From: Tenggerimyces flavus
GTDB taxonomy: Bacteria; Actinomycetota; Actinomycetes; Propionibacteriales; Actinopolymorphaceae
Assembly: GCF_016907715.1 (NCBI RefSeq)
Contig: NZ_JAFBCM010000001.1
Coordinates: 1,860,001-1,924,000, forward strand
Direction of reading: 5' to 3'
Length of the DNA stretch: 64,000 nt
Every line of letters starts with the position of its first letter. Positions within the stretch are counted from its first letter, which is position 1. Shown here piece by piece: positions 51,834-61,200 of the stretch. Position numbers and translations under genes: made by a program. The notes beneath the pieces are model-generated. The model was not told where the DNA came from, ran no database searches, and was given only the letters and a program-made list of their open reading frames with translations.

Positions 51834-52448
51834 ATGAGCTTCACCGGCTGGTCCGACCGCGCGTACGAAGTCATGCTCGACCTGCAAGGCGACCCCGGCC
51901 CCGCCGAGCTCGAGGAGCACCGGGACGCGGTCGAGCGGTACGTCCGCGAACCCTTCCAGCAGCTCTGCGACGCGCTCAACGCGACGGACGAGTTCGGCAC
52001 GTTCTGGCCCAGCGGCATGTCCGACCGCCCGTGGGGCTGGCAGCACCAGAGCATCACCTGGTGGATCGCCCGCCGCATCAAGATCACGTTCACGTTCGAC
52101 CTCGACGGCTTCGCGCTCGGCGGCGGCTCGGGCAGCCCCGCGCCCGACCAGGTCCAGCTCTACCGGAAGCTCGTCGACGCCGAGGGTACCGGAACGGAGC
52201 TCGCCGACATCGTCCGCAAGCTGGAACGTGCCGGCTTCGATCTCCAGGGCAGCAAGTTGCGGCGCCTACCGAGCGAGTTCCGGAAAGACCATCCCCGCGC
52301 CGACCTGCTCCGCCGCCGCGGCATCTATGCCGAGAAGCCGATCGACACGACGGATCTCCGGAAGATCCGGAAGGATCTCCGCGCACTGCACGCCCTCACC
52401 AGCTGGTACACCGACTACATCGCGCCCGCGGGCTGGGAGAAGCCGTAG
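51834..52448 (+). CDS. DUF2461-like protein
   Basis: 204 residues of the DUF2461 type: an N-terminal DLQGDPGPAELEEHRDAVERYVREPF, a central YRKLVDAEGTGTELADIVRKLE, and a C-terminal HPRADLLRRRGIYA. The fold's function is unknown. Its last 34 bp overlap the end of the convergent IucA/IucC gene of the siderophore operon. Confidence 0.65.
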   Translation: MSFTGWSDRAYEVMLDLQGDPGPAELEEHRDAVERYVREPFQQLCDALNATDEFGTFWPSGMSDRPWGWQHQSITWWIARRIKITFTFDLDGFALGGGSGSPAPDQVQLYRKLVDAEGTGTELADIVRKLERAGFDLQGSKLRRLPSEFRKDHPRADLLRRRGIYAEKPIDTTDLRKIRKDLRALHALTSWYTDYIAPAGWEKP

Positions 52449-54214
52449 AGCGGGTTCGGCACCGTTCCGTACACAGCAGCGTGCGGCCGTGCCGGGCGGT
52501 CCCGGTAGCCATCGAGCAGCAGCCGGTTCCGGTTCAGACAGAGCCGCTCGATCCGCGGCGTCAGCAGGTCGAACAGGGCGAAACGTTCGACAAGTCCCGG
52601 AAAGTCCGACTGGTACGCGAGGATCTCCGACCGCACCAACCGCCAGAACCGGTCGACCGGGACGCCGAGCTGCGAGCGGAAGATCTCGGCCAAGTACCGG
52701 AAATGTCCGACGAACAGCCCCGAATGGATGAACTGGCACAGGAACGCCGGCGGCTCCCGTAGCAGCACCGGCGCGATCTCCGGCGGCAGCGACGTCAGCG
52801 CGGGCAACGGCTGGTCGGAGATGTTCACGTCGTCGACGAAGTCCTTCACCGCGAGCCGCGAAGGAACGTCGGACGAGTCGTAGACGACGATCGCGTTCTC
52901 CCCGTGCGGCGAGAACACCACCCCGTACTCGTACAGGAAGTGCAGCAACGGCGGCAGCATTGCGTGGAACAGCCGCTCCAACCAGGCCTCCGCCGACAGC
53001 CCCGACCGTGCGACGAGCTCGGCCGCGAACGCACGACCCGACGGATCCACGTACAGCAACGACGCCAGCGTCCGCGCCCGCTCGCCCTGGTCGAGCTTCG
53101 CGACCAGCGGCTCGCGCCAAATCGCGCCGAGCAGTTCCCGGTACTGGTACGGAACACCGCTCACCGACTCCAGCGCCTCGTGCCGCACGGTGACCGACGC
53201 GACCTCACCGAGCAGGATCGGACGCGCCACGTCCCGCAGGAACTCGTCCTTCTCGAAGAGCCCGAGCACCCACGACGTCACGGCCGGCGCAGCGAGCGTC
53301 CGCTCCGTCGGCAGACCACGCCAGACCAGCGTGTTCAGCACTGACAAGGGCAGCTTGACATGGTGCCGGTTCGGCGTGGAGACGTTGGTGAACGTACGCA
53401 CCGACTGCTGCACCAGATAGTCGTCAGGCCCGTTGCCCAGCGGAACGATGCGCTGCTCGGCGATCTCGGCAGCGAACAGCGGCACCACGATCTCATCCCA
53501 CTGCCAGGGATGAACGGGCAACGACAGATAGCGATCCGGGTCGAGCCCACGGTTTTGGAGACTCGCGGTGAAGCGCGCTCGCGTCGTCTCGTCGAGCTCG
53601 CCGGCGTAGAGGTCCGCCTCCTGCAAGGTGGCGATGCCGCGGTAGTCGGCCAGCTCGCGGTCGACCGCGAACCAGGGCAGCCGCAGCGCCGTCCGTACCT
53701 CCGGTGGGTACGTCGCCGCGTCCGCGGCTGAGAAGCCCATCCGTCCCTTGCTCGGCACGATCCACGGGTGCCCGGTCTGAAAACCTTCCAGCTCCGCGTA
53801 CGTAAGTTCCGCCAGCTCCGCTGCCGGCAACGCCGACGCCGCGAGCCGGCAGTCCGCGGTCAGCGTCGCCGACAGCTCGCGCAACAGGTGCCCGGTCGTG
53901 TCACCCGACATTCCCAACGCTCGATGAGAATCGAGCACGAACCGCAGTGCGTCCGTCGCCTCCTCCGCATCCGCGTCGCCCACCGAGCGCGTGATCGACA
54001 ACGGATCCACGAACCACGAGTCGTACGAGCCGCGCGACGCCGCGAACCGGTAGACGACCCGATCCGGCAGGTCGAGCCGGTACCTGCCGTTGCCCTCCGG
54101 CGAGGGCGTCAGCAGCTCCTCGTAGGAGAACTCCGCGATGGCCTTGGCCAGCAAGGCACGCCCGGCGGCGCGCCAGGCGTCCGCGGTGAGCTCAGCGGGT
54201 ACGGGCAGCGACAC
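52415..54214 (-). CDS. IucA/IucC siderophore synthetase (RhbF-like)
   Basis: 599 residues of the NIS synthetase family (IucA/IucC with the FhuF-like C terminus): HPWIVPSKGRMGFS, the ATP/substrate region LPVHPWQWDEI, RTFTNVSTPNRHHVKLPLSV, and the C-terminal VFSPHGENAIVVYD and LAVKDFVDD motifs. It should condense the second hydroxamate arm onto the citryl intermediate. GTG 54214 has AGGAGG upstream at 6 nt; this start overlaps the monooxygenase stop by 23 bp. It is the last gene of the operon. Confidence 0.9.
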   Translation of the reverse strand: MSLPVPAELTADAWRAAGRALLAKAIAEFSYEELLTPSPEGNGRYRLDLPDRVVYRFAASRGSYDSWFVDPLSITRSVGDADAEEATDALRFVLDSHRALGMSGDTTGHLLRELSATLTADCRLAASALPAAELAELTYAELEGFQTGHPWIVPSKGRMGFSAADAATYPPEVRTALRLPWFAVDRELADYRGIATLQEADLYAGELDETTRARFTASLQNRGLDPDRYLSLPVHPWQWDEIVVPLFAAEIAEQRIVPLGNGPDDYLVQQSVRTFTNVSTPNRHHVKLPLSVLNTLVWRGLPTERTLAAPAVTSWVLGLFEKDEFLRDVARPILLGEVASVTVRHEALESVSGVPYQYRELLGAIWREPLVAKLDQGERARTLASLLYVDPSGRAFAAELVARSGLSAEAWLERLFHAMLPPLLHFLYEYGVVFSPHGENAIVVYDSSDVPSRLAVKDFVDDVNISDQPLPALTSLPPEIAPVLLREPPAFLCQFIHSGLFVGHFRYLAEIFRSQLGVPVDRFWRLVRSEILAYQSDFPGLVERFALFDLLTPRIERLCLNRNRLLLDGYRDRPARPHAAVYGTVPNPLYGFSQPAGAM

Positions 54215-55520
54215 GAGCGGCCTCCTGAAGCTGGTCGGTGGATGACGGGACACCAAACGTGGTGAACGCGGTCTGCTCGGGCAGCCGGTAGCGGGTCGTG
54301 CCGGCGATCGCGTTCAGGATCACCGCGGCGCGGTGCGCACCCAGCCCGAGGTCCGGCGTGCCGACGCCGTGCGTGTGCAGCTCGGCGTTCTGGACGTACA
54401 GCGCGCCCGTGACGTGCGGGGCGGTCGCGACGCGGTAGTCGGCGTCGACGCGGTAGCGGCCCGCATCGTCCAGGTCGAGCAGCCCGGCGTCCAGGAAGTC
54501 CGGCTGCCGCGCGGAGTAGCCAGTCGCGAGCACGACGGCATCCGTACGGACGACGAGCTCCTCGTCCTGGTCGGGCTGGTGGCAGCGCAGTTCCACGCCG
54601 TTTCCGGAACGTCGCGAGGCGACCACCGAAACATTCGGAAGGAGAGTCGCCTGCGACGAGGCCCCGCCGACGCTGCGTTCGTAGAGAAGGTCGTAAATCG
54701 CCGCGATAGTTTCGGCCGAGATCGCCTTGTACAGCTGCCATTGTTCCGGAACAAGCCGATCGCGCACCGGCTCGGCAAGCCCGCGGAAGTACCGCGTGTA
54801 CGCGGGAGTGAAGTGCTCCAACCCGAGCTTCGAATACTCCATCGGCGCGAACGCCGGTGCCTGCGTCAACCACCGCAGCTGGCGTCCGGCCGGCAGCTGG
54901 CGAAGCAGGTCGAGGAAGATCTCCGCCCCCGACTGGCCAGACCCGACGACCGTCACGTCGCCGGCGCCCGCAAGCTCGGCTTGACGATGCAGGTACTCGC
55001 CGGAGTGGAAGACGCCGCGGCCGACGACCGGCGCGAAACTTTCCGGAAGGACGGGCTGGGTTCCGACACCGAGGACGACGTTCTTCGCCCGGACCCGTTC
55101 GGTCCCGTCGGCCGTGACGAACTCGACCTCGAACGCGCCGTCCCACCGGACCGACGTGACGCTGGCGCCGAACGTGCAAGACGGCAGCCGCTCGCTCACC
55201 CACCGGCAGTAGTCGTCGTATTCGCGCCGCAACACGTGCATCCGCTCGCCGAAGTAGAACGCGTACATTCGGTCGTGCGCGCGCAGATAGTTGAGGAACG
55301 ACCACTCGCTGGTCGGGTCGGCGAGCGTCACCAGGTCGGCGAGGAACGGGACCTGCAACATCGCGTCGTCGAGCAGCAGGCCCGGATGCCACGACCACTC
55401 CGGCTTGCTCTCCAGGAAGCGCGCGGACAGGCCGTCGAGCGGATCGGCCAGTGCGGCGAGCGAGAGGTTGAACGGTCCGAGGCCCACACCTACCACGTCG
55501 TAGGTGCTGGATTCAGTCAT
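54192..55520 (-). CDS. diamine N-monooxygenase for siderophore hydroxamates (RhbE-like)
   Basis: 442 residues of the L-lysine/ornithine/diamine N-hydroxylase family: FAD motif DVVGVGLGPFNLSLAAL, W-H-P-G region PEWSWHPGLLLDDAMLQVPFLADLV, NADPH motif VVGSGQSGAEIF, and the C-terminal ATGYSA. In the rhizobactin/schizokinen pathway this enzyme hydroxylates N4 of 1,3-diaminopropane. It overlaps the acetyltransferase gene by 8 bp. Confidence 0.88.
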   Translation of the reverse strand: MTESSTYDVVGVGLGPFNLSLAALADPLDGLSARFLESKPEWSWHPGLLLDDAMLQVPFLADLVTLADPTSEWSFLNYLRAHDRMYAFYFGERMHVLRREYDDYCRWVSERLPSCTFGASVTSVRWDGAFEVEFVTADGTERVRAKNVVLGVGTQPVLPESFAPVVGRGVFHSGEYLHRQAELAGAGDVTVVGSGQSGAEIFLDLLRQLPAGRQLRWLTQAPAFAPMEYSKLGLEHFTPAYTRYFRGLAEPVRDRLVPEQWQLYKAISAETIAAIYDLLYERSVGGASSQATLLPNVSVVASRRSGNGVELRCHQPDQDEELVVRTDAVVLATGYSARQPDFLDAGLLDLDDAGRYRVDADYRVATAPHVTGALYVQNAELHTHGVGTPDLGLGAHRAAVILNAIAGTTRYRLPEQTAFTTFGVPSSTDQLQEAARVAARTR

Positions 55521-56064
55521 GCGGTTCCCTTGTCTTGATCATGAGGACGGCGCGCTTGTCGGGCAGGTCGAGGTCGGCGGCACGGACGAAGCCCGCCCGC
55601 TCGAACGCGGCGATCGACCGGACGTTCCGCACATCCGGCTCGGCCACCACTCGCGAAACTTCCGGTCGCAGAGCGAGAATCGTACGCGCGACCGCCTCCA
55701 GCAACTGGGCGCCGAGCCCGCGCCCGCGGAAGTCGCTCGGCCCGAGCAGCAGATGGATCCCCGCGTCGAAGGGGCGAGCGTCGTAGTGCTTGGCGAGCGG
55801 ATCGAGATCGGCCCAGTAGAGCTCCCAGTAGCTCATCGGCGTGCCATCGAGCGACCCGACGTAGCCCCTCGTGTGCGTCGCCTTGTTCAGCTCGGTCAGA
55901 TAGGCGATCGTGCGCTCGGGTGGACCGTCGAGCTGCCAGAACTCCGCGACGTCCGGGTCGTTCATCCACGTGGTCAGCAGCTCGTGGTCCTCCGCGCTCG
56001 CGCGACTGAGCCCGAACCCCTCCGACATGATGTACCAACTCGACCAGCGCCGATCGTCGCTCAT
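55513..56064 (-). CDS. siderophore hydroxylamine acetyltransferase (RhbD-like, GNAT)
   Basis: 183 residues of the acyl-transferring GNAT group used in hydroxamate siderophores (IucB/RhbD/MbtK type): TWMNDPDVAEFWQLDGPP, SYWELYWADLDPLAKHY, and FRGRGLGAQLLEAVAR (acetyl-CoA loop). It should acetylate the hydroxylamine of N4-hydroxy-1,3-diaminopropane. ATG 56064 overlaps the upstream IucA/IucC stop by 4 bp (ATGA). Confidence 0.87.
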   Translation of the reverse strand: MSDDRRWSSWYIMSEGFGLSRASAEDHELLTTWMNDPDVAEFWQLDGPPERTIAYLTELNKATHTRGYVGSLDGTPMSYWELYWADLDPLAKHYDARPFDAGIHLLLGPSDFRGRGLGAQLLEAVARTILALRPEVSRVVAEPDVRNVRSIAAFERAGFVRAADLDLPDKRAVLMIKTREPHD

Positions 56065-57680
56065 CGGTCTCTTGTCCACAGCGGGTTGGCAAGGTGGACG
56101 TACACCGACTGCGTCGACACCGGGCCGACCAGTTCGTCCATGCCGTGCAGGCGAGTGAGCAGATTCGCCTTGCTGCGCAGCACGGGTTCCCGCAGGATCG
56201 GCGCATCGCGGTCCTCGACGAACTGCCTGGCGAGCTCGAGCAGCGGACGCTCGGCGATCAAGCCCTGCGACCCGAACGCGCCCACCAGGCCGAGCAGGTT
56301 GTTGATGCCGAGGTAGTAGCCGAGCCGTTCCTCGGCGACGTCGTCGGGAACGGTGGTATCGGAAGCCACGCCAACGTCCGGCAGCAGCTTCTCCAGCTCG
56401 CTGATCCGGCTCGCCGCGAAGTAGTAGCCCTGGTTGTCGCGATAGCGGCCGCCGGCGGGCCAACCCTCAGAGTCCAACACCACCAGGGTGTTCTGCTGGT
56501 GTGCCTCGAGCGCGATGCCGTACGTCCGGTACAGCCAGAGCACGGGATCGATCACGGCCTGCAGATAGCGGGCGAACCAGACGGCCGCGACGTCGGCGAG
56601 CGATCCACCGGTAGTTTCGGCCAGCTTCTCGACAAGTCGCCTGAGCCGGGACGGGCCGGGCTGCGGCGAGACCAGGCCGGCGACGCACCAGATGTCGTCG
56701 TTCGGGCCGAACGGGTTGGCGCGTAGCATCGCGTCGAGGCCGATCGGTCCGTCGAGCGCGATCCACGCCGGGTCCCGCACGATGTCGAACCCGGGATGAG
56801 CGGCCTGCCACGACTCCCCGATCCCGGCCTCCAGCAGCCGATGCACCTCGACGCCGCGGTGCAGCTCCTTGCGCAGGTTCTCCCTGCGGGAGTTGGTGAT
56901 GCGCAGCGCGAGCGAGAGTTTCAGCATCACCGAAACTTCCGGCCGATAGACCGTACGGAGCGACGACGTCGGATACCACGGCGCGCCAGACGGCCCGAGG
57001 TCACGGATCCGTCCGGCGGTCAGCAGCTCGGCGAAGTCGGGTCGCCCGGCGAGGTCGCGAGCCTGCCACGGGTGCGCGGGAACGAGGACGGTCCCGTCCG
57101 GCGCGTCGCGGTCGGCGAACTCGGCGACGATCGCCTCGGCCGACCGTTCCAGCGCCGAGTCCGACGAGACCAGGTCGGCCTCCACGGCGAACCAGTGCAG
57201 CGGGAATGAGCCACGCAGCTCCGGCGAGAACGCCGAACACTCCGTGTCCGTGAGGGATTCCCGGCTCTTCGGCGTCGGGTGCAACGGATGCCCGAGGATC
57301 AGCGCCTGCTCGCCATCGAGGAACGGCGTCGTGTCCGCCGGCGCGTCGGGATGAGTCCGCCGGTGCGCGACATGGTCGGCGACACGGCGTACGGAGTCCA
57401 GCGCTCGCATGACGAGCTCGCTGCCGGCGTACGGCGGCACGCCACGCAGCAGCGCGCCCTCGCGGGCGATCAGCGCGGCGAGCGTCGCGGCGTCACCGGG
57501 CCTGTCGTCGATGCGTACCTCGTCGAACCGGTGCCAGCCGCTCGCCGACCAGTGCGCGATCGTCGCCTCGATCCGTGTACCCGACAGGTCGAGCGTGAGC
57601 AGCTCGCCATCCCTGTGGGCGATGTCGGTCTCGCGGAGCCAACACCGCAGCAGGTTCTCCATCGCCGCGTGGTCGGCCAC
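56061..57680 (-). CDS. IucA/IucC siderophore synthetase (RhbC-like)
   Basis: About 539 residues of the NIS synthetase family: LILGHPLHPTPKSRE (ATP-binding His/Lys/Ser), LVPAHPWQARD, PTSSLRTVYRP, VMLKLSLALRITNSRRENL, and GIALEAHQQNTLVVLD. It should attach the first hydroxamate arm to citrate. The start is uncertain: GTG 57680 is listed, ATG 57662 also fits, and a CTG at 57704 overlaps the decarboxylase stop (CTGA) behind a strong GGAGGAGG. The stop overlaps the acetyltransferase start (ATGA). Confidence 0.88.
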   Translation of the reverse strand: MADHAAMENLLRCWLRETDIAHRDGELLTLDLSGTRIEATIAHWSASGWHRFDEVRIDDRPGDAATLAALIAREGALLRGVPPYAGSELVMRALDSVRRVADHVAHRRTHPDAPADTTPFLDGEQALILGHPLHPTPKSRESLTDTECSAFSPELRGSFPLHWFAVEADLVSSDSALERSAEAIVAEFADRDAPDGTVLVPAHPWQARDLAGRPDFAELLTAGRIRDLGPSGAPWYPTSSLRTVYRPEVSVMLKLSLALRITNSRRENLRKELHRGVEVHRLLEAGIGESWQAAHPGFDIVRDPAWIALDGPIGLDAMLRANPFGPNDDIWCVAGLVSPQPGPSRLRRLVEKLAETTGGSLADVAAVWFARYLQAVIDPVLWLYRTYGIALEAHQQNTLVVLDSEGWPAGGRYRDNQGYYFAASRISELEKLLPDVGVASDTTVPDDVAEERLGYYLGINNLLGLVGAFGSQGLIAERPLLELARQFVEDRDAPILREPVLRSKANLLTRLHGMDELVGPVSTQSVYVHLANPLWTRDR

Positions 57681-57700
57681 GGCGGCGGGACTTTCGTCGC

Positions 57701-59083
57701 TCAGCGCTCCTCCTCCGCGCCGGCTGCCACGACCGCGTCGAGAACAGCGTCGATGTCGTCGGTTCGCGCGTGCGGGTTGAGCAACGTGAGCTTGAGCCAC
57801 GTACGGCCGCCGAGGGCTGTCCGGCCGACGACCACGCGGCCCTGCTCGAGCAACCGCCGCCGCAAGGCGGCATTGACAGTATCGGATCCGTTGTAGCGGA
57901 AGACGACCGTGGTCAGGACGGGCTTTGCCGCGAGTTCCAGGCTGTCGTGCTCGGCGATCCGGACGGCCGCGTAGTCGGCGAGCTCGTGGCAGCGCTCGAC
58001 GAGCGTGCCGAGGCCGGACCGGCCGAGCGCACGAAGGGTCACGGCGATCTTGACGGCGTCGGCGCGGCGGGTCGTACGCAGTGACTGTCCAAGCAGGCTT
58101 GGGTATCCGGCCTCCTCGTCGTCCGCCGGGTTGAGGTACGCGGCGCGCTGGGTCAGCGGTGCGAACGACTCTCTGTCGCGGGTGAGGAAGACGCCGGCCG
58201 GAACGGGTTGCCAACCGAGCTTGTGCAGATCGAGCGACACCGAGTCGGCTCGTTCGATGCCTGTCAGCAACGGTGCCATCCGCTCGGAGAACAACGCGCC
58301 GCCACCGTACGCCGCGTCGACGTGCAGCCAGGCTTGGCGTTCTCGGGCGAGGTCGGCGATGGCGTCGACCGGGTCGATCGCGCCGAGGTCGGTCGTGCCC
58401 GCGGTCGCCACGACGACCGGCGAGACGTCGCCGGCCTGGTCGAGCGCCGCCGCGAGCTTGTCGAGGTCCAGCTGGGACGACTCGTCGACGTCGATGTCGA
58501 CCACGGCCTGCGGATCGAGCCCGAGGAAGCCGGCGTTCCGGGCGATCGAGAAGTGCGCCATCCGCGAGCAGAACACGCGGACCGGCTTCGTCGCATGGTC
58601 GCGCGCGAGCAACAGGCCCATCAGGTTGGACTCGGTACCGCCCGAGGTGATCACGCCGCCGGCTCGCGCCGGGTCGTAGCCGACCATCCGCGCGAGCTGG
58701 GTGATGACCTCGCCCTCGAGCGCGGTCGATGCCGGTGCCTGGTCCCACGAGTCGAGCGACTGGTTCAACGCACTCGCGACGAGGTCGGCCGCGACCGCGA
58801 TCGCCAACGGCGGACAGTGCAGATGCCCGGCGCAGCGCGGGTCCGCCGGGTCGGCCGATCCCGCGGTGACCACCCGCGCGAGGTCGGCGAGGGCCTCGCT
58901 CGGCGTGCCGCCGTTGAGTGCCGCGACGACCGCCTTCGCGACCGCGTCGGGACCGCCCGCGGGCAACGGTCCGCCCCGCTCGGCGGCGCCGATCGTCAAC
59001 CCGGTAAGGGCGACCGCGACGTAGCTGGCCAGCTCGTCGACGTTGCCGGCGAGCTCCGAGCCAGGGGGCAACCGGTCGTTCAC
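57701..59083 (-). CDS. ddc: L-2,4-diaminobutyrate decarboxylase (PLP-dependent; RhbB-like)
   Basis: 460 residues of the group II PLP decarboxylases: HLHCPP, the PLP-phosphate region GGVITSGGTESNLMGLLLARD, VDAAYGGGALF, and the PLP Lys in DLHKLGWQPVP. Together with the upstream aminotransferase it converts aspartate semialdehyde via 2,4-diaminobutyrate to 1,3-diaminopropane. GTG 59083 overlaps the aminotransferase stop by 4 bp (GTGA). Confidence 0.88.
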   Translation of the reverse strand: MNDRLPPGSELAGNVDELASYVAVALTGLTIGAAERGGPLPAGGPDAVAKAVVAALNGGTPSEALADLARVVTAGSADPADPRCAGHLHCPPLAIAVAADLVASALNQSLDSWDQAPASTALEGEVITQLARMVGYDPARAGGVITSGGTESNLMGLLLARDHATKPVRVFCSRMAHFSIARNAGFLGLDPQAVVDIDVDESSQLDLDKLAAALDQAGDVSPVVVATAGTTDLGAIDPVDAIADLARERQAWLHVDAAYGGGALFSERMAPLLTGIERADSVSLDLHKLGWQPVPAGVFLTRDRESFAPLTQRAAYLNPADDEEAGYPSLLGQSLRTTRRADAVKIAVTLRALGRSGLGTLVERCHELADYAAVRIAEHDSLELAAKPVLTTVVFRYNGSDTVNAALRRRLLEQGRVVVGRTALGGRTWLKLTLLNPHARTDDIDAVLDAVVAAGAEEER

Positions 59084-60378
59084 CGGGCTCGTTCCGCGGC
59101 CGTCCACGCGGCGGCAAGCCGCTCGAGCACCGACGTAGCTTCGACGTCGGACATGACCAACGGGGGCAGCAGGCGCACGACCGCGTCGTCGCGTCCGCCG
59201 AGCTCGACGATCAGCCCGCGCTCGAGGCATTCGGCCCGTACCTGTTGGGAAATCGCGGGATCCGTCGCTTCGACGCCGATCATCAGGCCACGTCCACGGA
59301 CATCGCCGATAGTTTCGAACGGCAACGTCGAAAGCTCGGCCACCAACCAGTCGCCGAGTTTCTCCGCGCGTTCGTCGAGTCGATGCTCCGCAACGTACCG
59401 CAGGGTCGCCGCGCCGGCAGCCATCGCGAGCTGGTTGCCGCGGAACGTTCCGGTGTGCGCGCCGGCCGCCCAACCGTCCAACGCCGCGTCGTACACGATC
59501 ACCGCCAGCGGCAGGCCGCCGCCGATCGCCTTGGACAGGACGAGAACGTCCGACGCCACGCCGCTGTGGTCGACCGCCCAGAACGCGCCGGTGCGGCCGA
59601 CGCCGGTCTGCACCTCGTCGACGATCAGCGGAATCCCTTGCTGGCTTGTGATATCGCGCATGGCGCGCATCCACTCGTTCGGCGCGGGGATCACGCCGCC
59701 CTCGCCCTGCACGGCCTCGAGGATCATCGCCGCGGGCGGGACGACGCCGCCGTTCGGGTCCTGGAGCAGCTGGCGCACGTAGTGCGCGCTCAGGCGGGCG
59801 GTGTCGTCGCCACCGACGCCGAACGGGCAGCGATACGCGTAGGGGTACGGAAGTTGTGTGACCTCGCCGGTTGTGACGACGTTCTGGCGGGCCGCCACGT
59901 TGCCGGTCGTGGCGAGAGCTCCCGCGGTCATGCCGTGGTACGCGCCGGTGAACGCGAGCACGCCGCGCCGGCCGGTGGAGGTCTGGGTCAGCTTGAGCGC
60001 CGCCTCGACCGCGTCTGCACCGGTGGGGCCGCAGAAATGGATGCGGCCGTTCTGCTTGAGGTTCGGCGGCAGGAGGTCGAAGAGCGTGTCGACGAACGCG
60101 TCCTTGACCGGTGTCGCGAGGTCGAGGGTCGCGAGCGGCGCGCCGTCGTCGAGCACCTTGCGGATCGCGTTCACGACGACCGGATGGTTGTGGCCGAGCG
60201 CGAGACTTCCGGCGCCGGAGAGGCAGTCGAGGTACGTCCGCCCGTCCGCGCCGGTGATCGTCAGGCCGCTGGCCTGCACCGGAACTATCGGAAACGAGCG
60301 CGCGTACGTCCGTGCCGACGACTCGCGCCGGCTCTGGCGTGCGAGCACCTGGCCGCTGTCGGTGATCACGGTCGGCAT
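59080..60378 (-). CDS. dat: diaminobutyrate-2-oxoglutarate aminotransferase (class III; RhbA-like)
   Basis: 432 residues of class III PLP aminotransferases: GAGSLALGHNHP, CGPTGADAVEAALKL, FTGAYHGMTAGAL, VDEVQTGVGRTG (Asp contacting PLP nitrogen) and the PLP Lys in LSKAIGGGLPLA. EctB/Dat-type enzymes make L-2,4-diaminobutyrate. It is the first gene of the operon, with GGGAG 5 nt before ATG 60378 and an iron box 24-42 nt upstream. Confidence 0.88.
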   Translation of the reverse strand: MPTVITDSGQVLARQSRRESSARTYARSFPIVPVQASGLTITGADGRTYLDCLSGAGSLALGHNHPVVVNAIRKVLDDGAPLATLDLATPVKDAFVDTLFDLLPPNLKQNGRIHFCGPTGADAVEAALKLTQTSTGRRGVLAFTGAYHGMTAGALATTGNVAARQNVVTTGEVTQLPYPYAYRCPFGVGGDDTARLSAHYVRQLLQDPNGGVVPPAAMILEAVQGEGGVIPAPNEWMRAMRDITSQQGIPLIVDEVQTGVGRTGAFWAVDHSGVASDVLVLSKAIGGGLPLAVIVYDAALDGWAAGAHTGTFRGNQLAMAAGAATLRYVAEHRLDERAEKLGDWLVAELSTLPFETIGDVRGRGLMIGVEATDPAISQQVRAECLERGLIVELGGRDDAVVRLLPPLVMSDVEATSVLERLAAAWTAAERAR

Positions 60379-60401
60379 CGAGCTCCCTACCTCCGGTCAA
60401 C

Positions 60402-60420
60402 TCAGGTTAGGCTCGCCTTA
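60402..60420. promoter_or_regulatory. IdeR/DmdR-type iron box
   Basis: The 19 bp at 60402-60420 match the DtxR/IdeR consensus (TTAGGTTAGGCTAACCTAA) at 15 of 19 positions. The site is 24-42 nt upstream of the first siderophore gene, where iron-bound repressor would block transcription when iron is sufficient. Confidence 0.75.
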
Positions 60421-60468
60421 CAGGCCCAGCGTAGTCCGAGTCGGCGCGTCGGTGGAAATCGGGGGTGA

Positions 60469-61002
60469 CTAGTGGCGCGCGTACCGGACGACGAGCCGAC
60501 CGAACTCCATCTCACCGGAAATCCTGATCCGGACGCCGTTCGTGGGCCGGTCCACCGGAGGCCGGTCGACCGGCTGCTTCCACTCGCAGCGCAGGTCGTC
60601 CAGTTCGACGACCGCGTTGCGGGGAACGGTGATCCGGGCCTTGCCGAACCGCAGCTTGAGCTCGAGCTGGATCGCCGGGTGCTCGATGATCGCGCGGGAC
60701 AGGTCGAGGTCGACCTTGCCGAACTCGGACTCGATCTCGAACGTCTTCGGTACCTGCCAGGTCCCGCGGCGCTGGATCCTTCCGGCCTTCGCGCTGATCC
60801 GGACGGTGCGGTCTGGTGCGATCTCCGGGAGCGAGGCGAGGATCGGCGCCAGCTCGCTGCTGGTGGTCGCGGTCAGCGCCTGCTGCAGCCGGTCGTCCAG
60901 CTCGTCGTGCGACAGCTCGCCCGAGGCGTACGCCTCCTGGAGCCGTCGCACCGTCTGGTCGCGCTCGTGCTGGGTGATGCGCTGAGGCCTATCTTCCGGC
61001 AT
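60469..61002 (-). CDS. DUF1707-domain protein
   Basis: 177 residues. The N terminus is a DUF1707-like segment (QRITQHERDQTVRRLQEAYASGELSHDELDDRLQQAL...LAPILASLPE). The C-terminal ~100 residues are beta-strand-rich (FEIESEFGKVDLDLSRAI, LRFGKARITVP) and resemble LiaF/cell-wall-stress-type C-terminal domains. ATG 61002 is preferred over 61026. It lies 90 bp upstream of the siderophore operon on the same strand. Function unknown. Confidence 0.7.
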   Translation of the reverse strand: MPEDRPQRITQHERDQTVRRLQEAYASGELSHDELDDRLQQALTATTSSELAPILASLPEIAPDRTVRISAKAGRIQRRGTWQVPKTFEIESEFGKVDLDLSRAIIEHPAIQLELKLRFGKARITVPRNAVVELDDLRCEWKQPVDRPPVDRPTNGVRIRISGEMEFGRLVVRYARH

Positions 61003-61200
61003 GCGCGCATCGTGCCACTCCGACAACCCCGCTGTGTGATCACCGCGACTCGCGGCTGTGTCATGGTCGCGCTCCGCGCGACGAGCTGGGTGCTTTGAAC
61101 GCGGCGCCTTCCACCCCGGTCAATCGTTTCCGTTGCCGGTCTGGTGCCGGTGGGAGGCCGGGGAGGAAAGCGCCGCGGCACCCGGCTAGATTCGCGTGCC

